Shown piece after piece: positions 9,596-19,188 of a stretch of 64,000 bases of DNA. The stretch's first letter is position 1. Every line of letters starts with the position of its first letter. The position numbers and the translations under genes were made by a program. This DNA is from DATARH01 sp963705325 (GTDB taxonomy: Bacteria; Pseudomonadota; Alphaproteobacteria; ATCC43930; CGMCC-115725). The notes beneath the pieces are model-generated. The model searched no databases, was not told where the DNA came from, and saw only the letters and a list, made by a program, of their open reading frames with translations. Location of the stretch: the NCBI GenBank assembly GCA_963705325.1, contig OY970069.1:4464001-4528000 (forward strand). The letters run 5' to 3'.

Positions 9596-9617
9596 CGTCA
9601 GGCTCAGGAGAGCGACA

Positions 9618-10337
9618 GTGCTCGCCGGACAGATCATGACCCCGCGCCCGGTCACCGTCACTCCCGGCGCGTCAATCGCGGAGGCGGCGCAGTTGATGCT
9701 GGAGCATCGCATCAGCGGACTGCCGGTTACCGACGGCAAGGGCGCGCTGATGGGGATAATCACCGAGGGCGACTTGCTGCGCCGGGCGGAAATCGGCACG
9801 GAACGGCACCGCTCGCGCTGGCTTGAGTTGCTGCTCGGGCCCGGCCGGCTGGCGCAAGATTACGTTGATGTTCATGCTCGGAAAGTTGCCGATGCGATGA
9901 CGGCGGAGGTCGTGACAATCTCGCCGCGGCAATCACTCGAAAGCGTCGTCGAGTTGATGGAACAGCATCGGGTGAAGCGCCTGCCTGTGGTGACGCACGG
10001 CCGGCTTGTCGGCATCGTCAGCCGAGCCGACCTCGTGCGTGCGCTGGTTCGCGTCTTGTCGCAAAAAGCGTTGCCCGACAATGTGAAGCGCAGCGATACG
10101 GAAATTCGCAACGCCATCCTCCATATCCTCGATAAGGAGTTGTGGGGGCCGCGGTTCAGCGTGGATGTGGACGTGGAAAACGGGACGGTTTATCTCCACG
10201 GCGCCGTCGCCGATGACCGCGAGCGGACGGCGGTGGCGGTGGCGGCCGAGAATGTTCCAGGCGTCAGGGCCGTCCGCAATCACTTAACCTGGGTAGAGCC
10301 AGTATCGGATTTCGCTGTTTCGGCCGACGGCGATTAG
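9618..10337 (+). CDS. CBS-domain pair plus BON domain protein
   Basis: 239 aa from GTG 9618, chosen because AGGAG at 9606-9610 lies 7 nt before it and homologous sequence begins with VLAGQIMTPRPVTV; the longer open frame upstream has no family resemblance. Two CBS motifs (residues about 8-60 and 80-135: MTPRPVTVTPGASI, MTAEVVTISPRQSL) usually bind adenine nucleotides and sense energy state. The C-terminal BON domain (residues about 160-230: NAILHILDKELWG, VYLHGAVADDRER) is a lipid- or peptide-binding fold. Such fusions are common in hypoxia/stress loci; target unknown. Confidence 0.88.
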   Translation: MLAGQIMTPRPVTVTPGASIAEAAQLMLEHRISGLPVTDGKGALMGIITEGDLLRRAEIGTERHRSRWLELLLGPGRLAQDYVDVHARKVADAMTAEVVTISPRQSLESVVELMEQHRVKRLPVVTHGRLVGIVSRADLVRALVRVLSQKALPDNVKRSDTEIRNAILHILDKELWGPRFSVDVDVENGTVYLHGAVADDRERTAVAVAAENVPGVRAVRNHLTWVEPVSDFAVSADGD

Positions 10338-10352
10338 CTTCGCCGGCGAGCG

Positions 10353-12863
10353 TCACTTCTGCCAGCAAATCAGCGCTATCTCAGCGGGCACCAGAGCGCC
10401 GTCGTGCGCTGGGAGGATGCGCACCGTGAAATCCCCCGCTTCTCGCTCCGCCGAACTCGTGCCGCTGTAAATATAGGCGTTGATGCTGCCCGGGATCGGC
10501 GAGCCGCGTTCCATAACAATCGCTCCGGAAAGTTCGCCCCGCGGCTCCGCATAGAGCTCCACCCGCACCTCCTCGGGCAAGATGTCGCCAAGATAGACCG
10601 GCACCGAGAATCGCGAGGCGTCCCCCTCGGCGACGATCGTCGACTGGCCGATATGGAGGTGAGCCCAACCGTCACGCAGCCGCCTCTCCCAGTCGCACAG
10701 CGAGGTTGCCCCTTCCGCTTTGCCGGAGGTCCGCCGGCGAAACTCGGCAGCGGCCGGAAGGTAGAGCCGCTCGACGTGCTCCTGCAGCATCCGGTTGCTG
10801 CTGTAGATCGGGGTTAATTTCGAGAGGCTGGCGCGAATTCGCGCCAGCCAACGCCGCGGCAAGCCGGTCTCATCCCTCGCGTAGAATTCCGGGAAGATAC
10901 GGTCTTCCAAAATCTCCAATAGTTCGAGCGAATCACGGCGATCGCGCGCGGCCTCGTCGAGGTGGTCGCCATCACCGACTGCCCATCCGAGATCGGGAGC
11001 GTAGGCTTCTTCCCACCAGCCATCGAGTACTGACAAGTTGATGCCGCCGTTGACCAGCACCTTCATGCCGCTGGTGCCGCAGGCCTCCCACGGCCGGCGT
11101 GGCGTGTTGATCCATACGTCGACGCCTTGGACCAATTCTTGAGCCAAGCCGAGATCGTAATCCTCAAGGAAGACGATGCGCTCGCGCAATGCGGGCTCCA
11201 GAGCGAGCGCGATCCATTCCTGGATCATCCGCTTGCCCTCGTCGTCGGCGGGATGCGCCTTGCCGGCGAGCACAAGCTGGCCGGGCCAGGCCGGGTTGGT
11301 CAACAGACGGCGCAGTCGGCCCGCGTCGGCGAGCAGCAGGTTGGGACGCTTGTAGCCGGTGAACCGGCGAGCGAAGCCCAGGGTCAGAATGTTGGGATCG
11401 AGTACGCGATCAGCCGCATCCGATTCCAGTCCGCGCGCGGCAAGCTGCCGGCGCAAACGCGCCCGGGCCTTGTGGACGAACCGCTGCCGGCCGTCACAGC
11501 GCATCGCCCAGAGGGCGTCGTCGGTGAGCGCCGCCACTTGTTCAGCAAGCGAGTTCGGAACTCCGCGCCATCGCTCCTTGCCGCAGGCATCCGTCCATAG
11601 CCGGTCGGCTTCCACCGAGTCCCAGGTGGGAACATGGACACCGTTAGTGATATGTCCGACCGGTACTTCCTGCTCGGGCCAGCGCGGGAAGAGCGATTGA
11701 AAGATCTGGCGGCTCACCGCCTCGTGCTGGCGGCTGACGCCGCAGCTGCGTCCCGAGCCGCGCATCGCTAGATAGGCCATGTTGAACGGTTCGGAATCGG
11801 CGGTCGCATCGGCGCGGCCAAGCGCCAAAATCTCCTTCACCGACAGGCGAATTTCCGAACTGAGCTCGGCCAGATAGCGGGCGTAAACCTCGATCATTGC
11901 GGGCGAGAATCGGTCGAAGCCGGCGGAAACCGGTGTGTGTGTGGTGAAGACATTGCCGGCGCGCGTCGCCCATAGCGCTTCCCGAAACGACAGGGTCGAG
12001 CGGCGCATCAAAGAGCGCGCCCGCTCGATCACCACGAACGCAGCATGGCCTTCATTGAGGTGACAAATCTCCGTATCCGGCGCCACCGCCTCGATCACGC
12101 GCCAGCCGGCAATGCCGAGAACAAGCTCCTGGAGCAGGCGCGTCTCCACCCCTGATTCATAGAGACGCGCGGTAATCCCGCGGTCGACCGGGCTGTTGAG
12201 GGGGTGGTCGGCGTCGAGAAGGTAGAGCGCGACCCGGCCCACCTGAGCTTGCCACACGCGAACCGTCAGGTCGCGACCCGGCAAACGAAGCGGGACATGA
12301 AGCCAAGCGCCATCGGGACTGCGCGCCGGTACAATCGGCATCGAGCCGGGATCGTTGGCGGGATAGGTTTCGTGCTGCCAGCCCGCGGCATCGATGGTTT
12401 GCCGGAAATAGCCTTCGCGGTAGAGCAATCCGATCCCGATGATCGGCACGCCGAGATCGCTCGCCGTCTTCAGGTAGTCCCCCGCCAGAACGCCCAACCC
12501 GCCGGCGTAAAGCGGTAGCGCGTCGCCAAGTGCGAATTCCATGCTGAAATAGGCGATACCTTTTGGCGGCGCGCCGTCGCCGACCGAAGCGAACCAGCCC
12601 GGATCGTCGAGATAACGCTGCCGAGCCGCCACCAAACGCTGCAACTCGCCAGTGAAATGCGGGTCGGCGGCGAGCGCCTTCAACCGCGCCGGCGAGATAT
12701 CTTGCAGGATCGTCCAAGGGTTGGCCGTGCGCTCCCAGGCATCAGCGTCGATCCGTTGCCACAACGCGTCTCCCTGGTGGCTCCAGGTCCAGCGCAAATC
12801 GAGCGCGAGATCGTCCAGTGCGGCGAGTTCGGCAGGAAGGTCCGATGAGGAAGATTGCGCCAT
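10353..12863 (-). CDS. Alpha-glucan (glycogen-type) phosphorylase
   Basis: About 836 aa, GT35 family with the N-terminal DUF3417 segment (LRWTWSHQGDALWQRID), releasing glucose-1-phosphate from alpha-glucans with pyridoxal phosphate. The PLP-region GTSGMKVLVNGGINLSVLDG and nucleotide-site GKAHPADDEGK are clear. I choose ATG 12863 (MAQSSSSDL) over the upstream TTG at 12914, because that TTG is part of a perfect FNR/FixK dyad and would place the operator inside the coding region. It would mobilise stored glucan when respiration is limited. Divergent from a cytochrome c gene with a shared operator. Confidence 0.92.
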   Translation of the reverse strand: MAQSSSSDLPAELAALDDLALDLRWTWSHQGDALWQRIDADAWERTANPWTILQDISPARLKALAADPHFTGELQRLVAARQRYLDDPGWFASVGDGAPPKGIAYFSMEFALGDALPLYAGGLGVLAGDYLKTASDLGVPIIGIGLLYREGYFRQTIDAAGWQHETYPANDPGSMPIVPARSPDGAWLHVPLRLPGRDLTVRVWQAQVGRVALYLLDADHPLNSPVDRGITARLYESGVETRLLQELVLGIAGWRVIEAVAPDTEICHLNEGHAAFVVIERARSLMRRSTLSFREALWATRAGNVFTTHTPVSAGFDRFSPAMIEVYARYLAELSSEIRLSVKEILALGRADATADSEPFNMAYLAMRGSGRSCGVSRQHEAVSRQIFQSLFPRWPEQEVPVGHITNGVHVPTWDSVEADRLWTDACGKERWRGVPNSLAEQVAALTDDALWAMRCDGRQRFVHKARARLRRQLAARGLESDAADRVLDPNILTLGFARRFTGYKRPNLLLADAGRLRRLLTNPAWPGQLVLAGKAHPADDEGKRMIQEWIALALEPALRERIVFLEDYDLGLAQELVQGVDVWINTPRRPWEACGTSGMKVLVNGGINLSVLDGWWEEAYAPDLGWAVGDGDHLDEAARDRRDSLELLEILEDRIFPEFYARDETGLPRRWLARIRASLSKLTPIYSSNRMLQEHVERLYLPAAAEFRRRTSGKAEGATSLCDWERRLRDGWAHLHIGQSTIVAEGDASRFSVPVYLGDILPEEVRVELYAEPRGELSGAIVMERGSPIPGSINAYIYSGTSSAEREAGDFTVRILPAHDGALVPAEIALICWQK

Positions 12864-12900
12864 TGCCGGTGGTGTATACGCTTTGGGTTCGCGGGCCGGT

Positions 12901-12914
12901 TTGATCCTGATCAA
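12901..12914. promoter_or_regulatory. Perfect FNR/FixK dyad between glucan phosphorylase and cytochrome c genes
   Basis: TTGAT-CCTG-ATCAA, no mismatch. Centred about 44-45 bp before the phosphorylase ATG (minus) and 63 bp before the cytochrome c ATG (plus), so a single site could control both. Confidence 0.78.
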
Positions 12915-12970
12915 GGAAGCCGGGGTTCGCTGCTGACACGATCATGCAACCTGATGATAGGAGCATGACC

Positions 12971-13351
12971 ATGGCCGAAGGTTTTTCCCGCGCGCGGATG
13001 CGCAGGAGATGTGTCGCGGCAGCGGCGCTGGCGTTGTGTGTTGCCGCAGCCGGTGCCGCGTCGGCCCAACAGGCCCCCTATCGTGGCCCCGCCACCGCCG
13101 GCCGCGAGGTCGCACTCCACAACTGCGACGCTTGCCACATCGTCGCGGTCAACCAGGAGCTGCGGCCGTTGATCGGCAATTACGCCCCAAGCTTCTTCGA
13201 TATCGCCAACAAGCCGACCACGACCGAGGCGTCGCTGCGAGCCTTTCTGTCCCACACGCACGCCTACGCGAACATGCCGTACCCAGACCTGGCGCCGCGC
13301 GACCTCGCCGATGTCGTGGCCTATATCCTCAGTCTTCGCGGCAGGCACTGA
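12971..13351 (+). CDS. Small secreted cytochrome c
   Basis: 126 aa from ATG 12971, which has AGGAG at 12959-12963 with ideal 7-nt spacing; two ATGs further upstream lack this. An export signal (RRRCVAAAALALCVAAAG, cut near ASAQQ) precedes one class I haem site CDACH and a distal Met in YANMPYPDL. A single-haem periplasmic electron carrier or sensor. The divergent FNR/FixK operator suggests expression when oxygen is low. Confidence 0.85.
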   Translation: MAEGFSRARMRRRCVAAAALALCVAAAGAASAQQAPYRGPATAGREVALHNCDACHIVAVNQELRPLIGNYAPSFFDIANKPTTTEASLRAFLSHTHAYANMPYPDLAPRDLADVVAYILSLRGRH

Positions 13352-13359
13352 GCGGAGCG

Positions 13360-14484
13360 TCAGGTTGCCGCACTGGCCACCTTGCGGAACCGCAGCAGCG
13401 CGAGCGTGAAGAATAGGCCGCCGAACAGCGCGACCACGAGGAATTGTCTCCACACCACCGTGAAACCGGCGCCGCGGTAGAGGATCGCCTGGGCAAAGGA
13501 AACGAAATACGCGGTCGGCGAGACCTGTGCGATCGCCGCCAGCCATGGCGGCATGCTTTCGAGCGGCGTATTGCTGCCGGAGAGCAAATTCAGCGGTACC
13601 TGGACCAGGATAAACAAGAGGCCGAGCTGGGGCATCGAGCGGGCGATCGTTCCAAGAAAGATGCCGATCGCCGTCGCGAAGAACAGGTAGACCGTGGCCC
13701 CAATCATAAACAGCGGGACCGATCCCACGATCGGAATGTGCAGCAATCCGCGGACGACGAGATAAAGGGACAACCCGACAGCAACGATGATGACAACACC
13801 ATTCGCCCAAATCTTCGACGCGGCGATCTCGAACGGGGACAGCGGCATGACCAAGAGATGGTCCATCGTGCCGTGCTCGCGCTCGCGCACGATGGCCGCC
13901 CCCGCCAGTATGATCGCCAGCATGGTGACATTGTTGATGATGCCCATGATGCTGGTGAACCAGCTCGTCTCGACATTCGGGTTGAAGGCGATGCGGACGA
14001 TGAGGTTCACGGGCGGCGCGGATACCGTTTCCGTACGCGACAAGAAGTTAGCGATTTCCGTGGTGATGATCTGCTGCGCATAGCTGGCGCCGAGACCAGC
14101 CTGCACCATCGCCGTCGCGTCGACATTGATCTGCAGTCCGGGCGTGCGTCCGGCGATGACGTCGCGCTGGAAATTCGGCGGAATGTCGATGATGAAGGTG
14201 AATTTGCCAGCGTTCATCAGCGGCACGATGTCCCGCTCCGCGACCGGCTGCGGCGTCTGGAAATAGGGCGGCAGAAACGCATGAGCGATCCGCCGCGACA
14301 GCTCGGAATGATCCTCGTCGACGATCGCGACCGAAGCGTTGTGCACTTCCTGCGAGCTGCTCTGCGCCTGGGCGATGATCGCGAGCGAGAACGCATAGAT
14401 AACGAGGCCGAGAAGGACGTAATCACGCATGAAGCTGCGCAATTCCTTGGTGCCGAGCCAGAAGATGTTGGCGAGGGCCCGCAT
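13360..14484 (-). CDS. ABC-2 type transporter permease (YhhJ-like)
   Basis: 374-aa ABC-2 permease with one N-terminal membrane segment (about 20-40), a large periplasmic domain (about 45-180) and five C-terminal segments. It ends the three-gene set HlyD - RbbA - YhhJ-like, 8 bp after the RbbA gene, equivalent to E. coli yhiI-rbbA-yhhJ. Likely part of a drug/lipid-type exporter; substrate unknown. Confidence 0.88.
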   Translation of the reverse strand: MRALANIFWLGTKELRSFMRDYVLLGLVIYAFSLAIIAQAQSSSQEVHNASVAIVDEDHSELSRRIAHAFLPPYFQTPQPVAERDIVPLMNAGKFTFIIDIPPNFQRDVIAGRTPGLQINVDATAMVQAGLGASYAQQIITTEIANFLSRTETVSAPPVNLIVRIAFNPNVETSWFTSIMGIINNVTMLAIILAGAAIVREREHGTMDHLLVMPLSPFEIAASKIWANGVVIIVAVGLSLYLVVRGLLHIPIVGSVPLFMIGATVYLFFATAIGIFLGTIARSMPQLGLLFILVQVPLNLLSGSNTPLESMPPWLAAIAQVSPTAYFVSFAQAILYRGAGFTVVWRQFLVVALFGGLFFTLALLRFRKVASAAT

Positions 14485-14492
14485 CGAACAGC

Positions 14493-17234
14493 CTAGCGCT
14501 CCTGCTTGCGGAGCAGAGCAAGGTTCAGCATCGTCAGGCTCGGAACGAAGACCGCCAGCGCGGCGAGGTTTGTCGCGAGATCGGAGAAACCGAGGCCTTT
14601 CGTGAACGTGCCGACGCTGATCGGCAGGAAATAGGTCATCGGGAACAAGCGCCCCATGATCCGCGCCACCCCAGTGAGGGACGACACCGGAACCATCATG
14701 CCGGCAAACATCGTTGCCGGCAGGACGGTGAGGATCGCGGCGCCGAATAGCGCCGCGATCTGGGTGCGGGCAAAGGCCGAGATCACCATGCCGTAAGCCG
14801 TCGTTGCGGTGACATAAATCACCGCGCCGAGCAGCAAGGCCGCAAAGCTGCCGTTGAGAGGCACCCGAAAAACGAATATCGCCAGCAGGAACATTACGGC
14901 GAAATTGAACAGCGCGACGGCGATGTAGGGGATCTGCTTGCCGATCAGGAACTCGAGCCGGGTGATCGGGGTTACGTAGAGGTTGGTGATCGAGCCGAGT
15001 TCCTTTTCGCGCACGATCGCGAGCGCCATCAAAATTGCCGGGAACAGCGCAAGCTGAAAGGCAAACTGTGCCGGCACCATCGCATAGATGCTTTCGAAAT
15101 TCTGATTGTACTTGAGCCTAACCTCGATATTCGCGGGCGAAGCATGCGATGGCTGCCTGGCCGCGACCGCAGGGTCGGTCAGGTAGATCTGCTGCATCGC
15201 TTCGAGATAGCCGCGGACCGTTTGGGCGATGAACGGCCTTGCGCCGTCGATCCAAGCAGCGACCGAGACCGCCCGGCCGCGCGCGATGTCGCGTCCGAAG
15301 GCGGGCGGGATCTCGATGCCGACGTCGATATCCCCGTCCGCAAGCCGATTGTCCAGATCGGCATAATTGATCAGCGGCGGTTTCTCGACGAAATAGGCCG
15401 ATCCGCGCAGTTCCTCGAGATAGGCCCGGCTTTCGTGGGTCCGGTCGTGGTCGAGCACGGCAAACCTGAGCGAGTTGACATCGGTCGAGATGCCGAAGCC
15501 GAGCAGCAGCATCAGAAATGTAGTGCCAATCACGGCGAAACCGAGCCGGATCGGATCGCGCAGCAGTTCGAGCGTTTCGCGGATTGTGGAGGCGATAAGC
15601 CGGCGCGGACTGAACGATGCGCCGCCGGTCGCGGGTGCGCGCGCTGCTGCCGGAGGTTCAGCCGCGGCGGGGGGCATTTCGGCGGCCGCCGCCGGCGCTC
15701 CAGTCGCCTCTTCGAGATAGAGGATGAACGCTTCCTCGAGCGTCGCGGTACCCCGCGCCTGGATCAGCCCGCCGGGTGTGTCGGTCGCCAGCACCCGCCC
15801 CGAATCCATCAGCGAAATCCGGTCGCAGCGCTCGGCCTCGTTCATGAAATGGGTAGAGACGAAGATCGTCACGCCCTCGTTGCGGGACAGGTCGATCAGC
15901 AATTCCCAGAAGCGGTCGCGCGCGAGTGGATCGACACCCGACGTCGGCTCGTCGAGAATTAGTATCTCCGGCTCATGCACGACCGCGACCGCGAGCGAGA
16001 GCCGCTGGCGAATGCCAAGCGGCAGGTTCTCGGCGCGCTGGTCGACGTGTTCAGCGAGGCCAAAGCGGTCGATCAGTTCGGCGATGCGCGTCGCGGCGCG
16101 CTGCGCCGGAAGGTGAAACAGGCGCGCGTGAAGATCGAGGTTCTGCCGTACCGTCAACTCGGTATAGAGCGAAAACGCTTGCGACATGTAGCCGACACGC
16201 ATACGCGCGTCGTGGTCGTTGCCGTCAAAAGGCCGGCCGAAAAGCAGCGCCTCGCCCTCGCTTGCTGGCAAGAGCCCAGTCAGCATCTTCATCGTGGTCG
16301 TCTTGCCGCATCCGTTCGAGCCGGCAAACCCAAAGATCTCGCCCCGTTCGATGGCGAAGCTGACATGGTCGACAGCGGTAAAATCGCCGAACCGGCGCGT
16401 GAGATCGTGCGCCACGATCACCGGTTCGGTCGCGACAGAGCGGCGAGGCGGGATTTGCAACGCGCGGTGGCCGGCGCGCATCGCCGCTGGCAACATGTGG
16501 ATGAACGCCGCCTCGATCGTGATGGCGCCTGCGGCGGCCTTGAGTTCGGCCGGCGTACCGGCGGCGACGACCTTTCCGCCGTTCATTGCGACAAGCCAAT
16601 CGAACCGCTCGGCCTCTTCCATGTAAGCGGTGGCGACGACGATGCTCATTCCGGCTCCTCGCGCGCGTATCCGCGCGATCAGTTCCCAAAATTGGCGGCG
16701 CGACAGCGGATCGACGCCAGTCGTGGGCTCGTCGAGGATCAAGAGCTCGGGGTCATGGATCAGCGAGCAGCAGAGGCCGAGCTTCTGCCGCATTCCGCCC
16801 GATAGCTTCTTCGCCGATCGATCGGCAAACCGCGTCAACCCCGTGCTGTCGAGAAGTTCGCCGATGCGCCGCTGCCGCTCAGCGGCGGCTTGTCCGAACA
16901 GGCGGCCGAAAAACTCGATGTTCTCGCGGATGCTGAGATCGGGATAGAGGTTCTTGCCGAGGCCCTGCGGCATATAGGCGATGCGCGGGCAAACCGTGCT
17001 GCGGTGCCGGACATTCGCCATGTCGCCATCGAGGACCCAGACCGTTCCAGACTGGATCTTCCGGGCGCCGGCGACGAGGGCCAAGAGCGTCGATTTGCCG
17101 ACCCCATCGGGCCCGATCAGCCCAACCATGCAGCCCACTGGAACGGCCAGCGTGACGGAATCGAGCGCGGCAACCTTTCCGTAAAGTTGAGTGACGCCGT
17201 CGAGGCGTGCGACCGTGCCTTGCTCCCCGATCAT
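14493..17234 (-). CDS. rbbA: RbbA-type fusion: two ABC ATPase domains plus ABC-2 permease
   Basis: 913-aa protein with two tandem ATP-binding domains (Walker A GPDGVGKST near residue 40 and GSNGCGKTTT near 310; signatures LSGGM and LPLGI; both Walker B aspartates followed by EPT) and a C-terminal ABC-2 permease (about 560-913) with an N-terminal membrane anchor, a periplasmic loop and five terminal segments. In the second ATPase the signature is degenerate (NLPLGIRQ). E. coli RbbA was described as ribosome-associated, but in this gene set an export role is more likely. Start overlaps the HlyD stop by 4 bp. Confidence 0.9.
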   Translation of the reverse strand: MIGEQGTVARLDGVTQLYGKVAALDSVTLAVPVGCMVGLIGPDGVGKSTLLALVAGARKIQSGTVWVLDGDMANVRHRSTVCPRIAYMPQGLGKNLYPDLSIRENIEFFGRLFGQAAAERQRRIGELLDSTGLTRFADRSAKKLSGGMRQKLGLCCSLIHDPELLILDEPTTGVDPLSRRQFWELIARIRARGAGMSIVVATAYMEEAERFDWLVAMNGGKVVAAGTPAELKAAAGAITIEAAFIHMLPAAMRAGHRALQIPPRRSVATEPVIVAHDLTRRFGDFTAVDHVSFAIERGEIFGFAGSNGCGKTTTMKMLTGLLPASEGEALLFGRPFDGNDHDARMRVGYMSQAFSLYTELTVRQNLDLHARLFHLPAQRAATRIAELIDRFGLAEHVDQRAENLPLGIRQRLSLAVAVVHEPEILILDEPTSGVDPLARDRFWELLIDLSRNEGVTIFVSTHFMNEAERCDRISLMDSGRVLATDTPGGLIQARGTATLEEAFILYLEEATGAPAAAAEMPPAAAEPPAAARAPATGGASFSPRRLIASTIRETLELLRDPIRLGFAVIGTTFLMLLLGFGISTDVNSLRFAVLDHDRTHESRAYLEELRGSAYFVEKPPLINYADLDNRLADGDIDVGIEIPPAFGRDIARGRAVSVAAWIDGARPFIAQTVRGYLEAMQQIYLTDPAVAARQPSHASPANIEVRLKYNQNFESIYAMVPAQFAFQLALFPAILMALAIVREKELGSITNLYVTPITRLEFLIGKQIPYIAVALFNFAVMFLLAIFVFRVPLNGSFAALLLGAVIYVTATTAYGMVISAFARTQIAALFGAAILTVLPATMFAGMMVPVSSLTGVARIMGRLFPMTYFLPISVGTFTKGLGFSDLATNLAALAVFVPSLTMLNLALLRKQER

Positions 17235-18364
17235 TGTTTGATCGGGGGCGGCACGCTCGCGGCCGGGCTGGGCCGCAGAGAAGGCGGCCAGGCGGCGGAC
17301 GGATCGGTGCGCACATACGCGACCCCCGGCAGGCCAGTCCTCACGAGCGCCGCGCGCCCTTCGAGGCGTTGCGGGTCGATCCGCACTCGGATGCGGAACA
17401 TCAGCTTGTCGCGCTCCTCCTTCGTTTCGACGGTTTTCGGGGTGAACTGCGCCTGGCTCGCGACGAAAACCACGGCGGCCGGGATCACATGGCCCGGATA
17501 GGCGTCGAGCACGATGCGGGCTTCGGAGCCGATACGCACTCGGCCCGCCTGCCCGGTCGGCAGATAGATATCCATGTAGACATAGGAGGCGTCGAGCATC
17601 GTGAACACCTTGCCGCCGACCGGCAACACCTCGCCGACATTAGCGACGCGGTACTCGATCGGACCGGCTTTTGGCGCGATCAGCGAGTTATCGGAAATGT
17701 TGACCTGGTAGAGCTCGACATCGTGGGTCGCGGCGTCGAGCGCGTGCTGCGCCTGCGCGACGCGTTGCGCGGCGGCGTTCTCAAGTGCGACCGCGGCGTT
17801 GTGCTGCTGGGTGCGCTGATCGAGCTGCTCGACGGTCGCGTAGCCTTTCGGCACCAGCGCCGCTGTACGCTCGAGTTCTTGCTGGGCGAATTTCACTTGA
17901 GTTTGTGCCTGCACAAGGTTGGCCTGAGCCTCATCGAGGGATTTGCGCGCCTGCTCGACCAGCGCCTGCGACTTTTTGAGCGAGGCTTCGAGATCGCGCG
18001 TGTCCATCACCGCGACGACCTGCCCTGGCTTGACCAGGTCGCCCTCGTCGACGTTGAGCTCGGCGATGCGGCCGGCAAATTTGGTATCGATATCGATCTC
18101 ATCGGCCTCGACCCTGCCGTTGCCCATTGCAAAGCCAGCCGGCAGCCCATCGCCCGTGTGAGACCACCAGTAGCCGGCAGCGATCACGGCCGGCACCAAC
18201 AGCAGCAGAACGTAGCGGAGCCGACGGCGGCGCTTTTTCTGTGGTGGTAGCACTGCCGGCAGGCTCGCCGACACCGGCACGGGGAGCGGAACAGCCGGGG
18301 CCACGTGCTCGGCCCCGGCTTCGGTCGGTGAGCGTCCCATGCTCGTCATATGGTCGTCTGACAT
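17231..18364 (-). CDS. HlyD-family membrane fusion protein (YhiI-like)
   Basis: 377-aa periplasmic adaptor. One membrane segment near residues 52-70 (LRYVLLLLVPAVIAAGYWW), a biotinyl-lipoyl-like half (GRVEADEIDIDTKFAGRIAEL), a long coiled-coil hairpin (about 115-215, many EQARKSLDEAQANLVQAQ-type heptads), then the second half-lipoyl and barrel (APKAGPIEYRVANVGEVLPVGG). It bridges the inner-membrane RbbA/YhhJ complex to an outer-membrane channel that is not encoded here. First gene of the operon. Confidence 0.9.
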   Translation of the reverse strand: MSDDHMTSMGRSPTEAGAEHVAPAVPLPVPVSASLPAVLPPQKKRRRRLRYVLLLLVPAVIAAGYWWSHTGDGLPAGFAMGNGRVEADEIDIDTKFAGRIAELNVDEGDLVKPGQVVAVMDTRDLEASLKKSQALVEQARKSLDEAQANLVQAQTQVKFAQQELERTAALVPKGYATVEQLDQRTQQHNAAVALENAAAQRVAQAQHALDAATHDVELYQVNISDNSLIAPKAGPIEYRVANVGEVLPVGGKVFTMLDASYVYMDIYLPTGQAGRVRIGSEARIVLDAYPGHVIPAAVVFVASQAQFTPKTVETKEERDKLMFRIRVRIDPQRLEGRAALVRTGLPGVAYVRTDPSAAWPPSLRPSPAASVPPPIKQ

Positions 18365-18456
18365 GACACTGTCCCTAGCGCCAGCGAGGTCAACAAAACG
18401 ACTATCTCGCCGCCAAGATCCGAATTGCCCCCTTACACAACAAACCGCGGGCGAAA

Positions 18457-18812
18457 CTATCTATCGGCCAAGGTTGCATATGGGCGCTCGATGTCCTCGC
18501 GCCGGCTACTCTTGAGCAAGTAGATGTCACTTCCGGCCCCGGCGAGCGCTGAGCCGGAAGTGCCGAGCACGAACCGCACGTCACGGCGGCGCGCGAACGC
18601 TCCGACTTCTGCGTAGAAATCCGTCGGCGCGGCAGGCTGCCGCTGGCGATCAGAAACTGCGCCCCCGCGAGGCGTGTGGCGAGCGTGCCGAGGCAACGTC
18701 GCCGGTCTTTTTCGCCGAGCGTCGGGCCCGGCAACAAAAAACGGTACTGTTTGCCGCTGCCGGTCTCGCCGACGGCGAGGCTTTCCGTCGCGATGTCCAG
18801 CGCCGGGTTCAT
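18457..18812 (-). pseudogene. Decayed PfkB-family phosphofructokinase remnant
   Basis: Begins MNPALDIATES, the PfkB start, then jumps directly to SGKQYRFLLPGPTLGEKDRRR and FLIASGSLP, residues that in intact proteins lie some 75 aa later, so a large internal piece is missing. Near 18640 the frame changes and PTDFYAEVGAFARRRDVRF...SDIYLLKSS follows, again PfkB-like; the C-terminal ATP-binding half is absent. Intact PfkB enzymes phosphorylate fructose-6-phosphate or related sugars and are frequent in low-oxygen loci. This copy cannot work. Long-standing decay is likely. Confidence 0.75.
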
Positions 18813-18839
18813 CGCAGGGTGACGATCCGAGGCATTCGC

Positions 18840-19166
18840 TTAGCCCGCAGGCTTTGGCACCGATCGCTCGAGCGCCGCCGCCAGACCACGAGCGGCCGCC
18901 AGTAACGGGTCTCGATGCACGGCGTCGATCGGTTCGCGTTCACCCAACGAGCGGGCCAGCTCCTCGATGATGCCGGCAAACAGAAAATGATGCAGATGGA
19001 TCGCCACCGCGCGCTTGTCGCTGCCGCCCCGCACGAGCCGGATCAGGACGCCCTCGTCTTCAGCGCGGGCTTCGAAGCTGCAATCGCGGCCAAAGCCACC
19101 ACTGTAATATTTGTCGGGGAAATCGATGGCGACTTCGCCCTTGTCGACGATTGGGTGCATTGACAT
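18840..19166 (-). CDS. Conserved hypothetical protein downstream of DUF3775
   Basis: 108 aa from ATG 19166 (MSMHPIVDKGEVAIDFPDKYY); ATG 19160 is equally possible. The longer frame from 19235 would overlap the DUF3775 gene and lacks resemblance. A beta-rich first half (FEARAEDEGVLIRLVRGGSDKRAVAIHLHHFLFAGIIEELA) and a helical end; no motif that I can name. It begins 23 bp after the DUF3775 stop, so it is probably the second gene of that operon and shares its FNR/FixK-like control. Confidence 0.7.
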   Translation of the reverse strand: MSMHPIVDKGEVAIDFPDKYYSGGFGRDCSFEARAEDEGVLIRLVRGGSDKRAVAIHLHHFLFAGIIEELARSLGEREPIDAVHRDPLLAAARGLAAALERSVPKPAG

Positions 19167-19188
19167 GCCAAACTCCGTCGGCCGACGA

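Noticed and set aside
10404..10817. + strand frame opposite glucan phosphorylase
   Set aside because: Shadow frame; Arg/Gly/Pro-rich.
13444..14496. Long + frame (350 aa) opposite the YhhJ-like permease
   Set aside because: Highly charged, low-complexity, no family pattern; mirrors codon bias of the real minus-strand gene.
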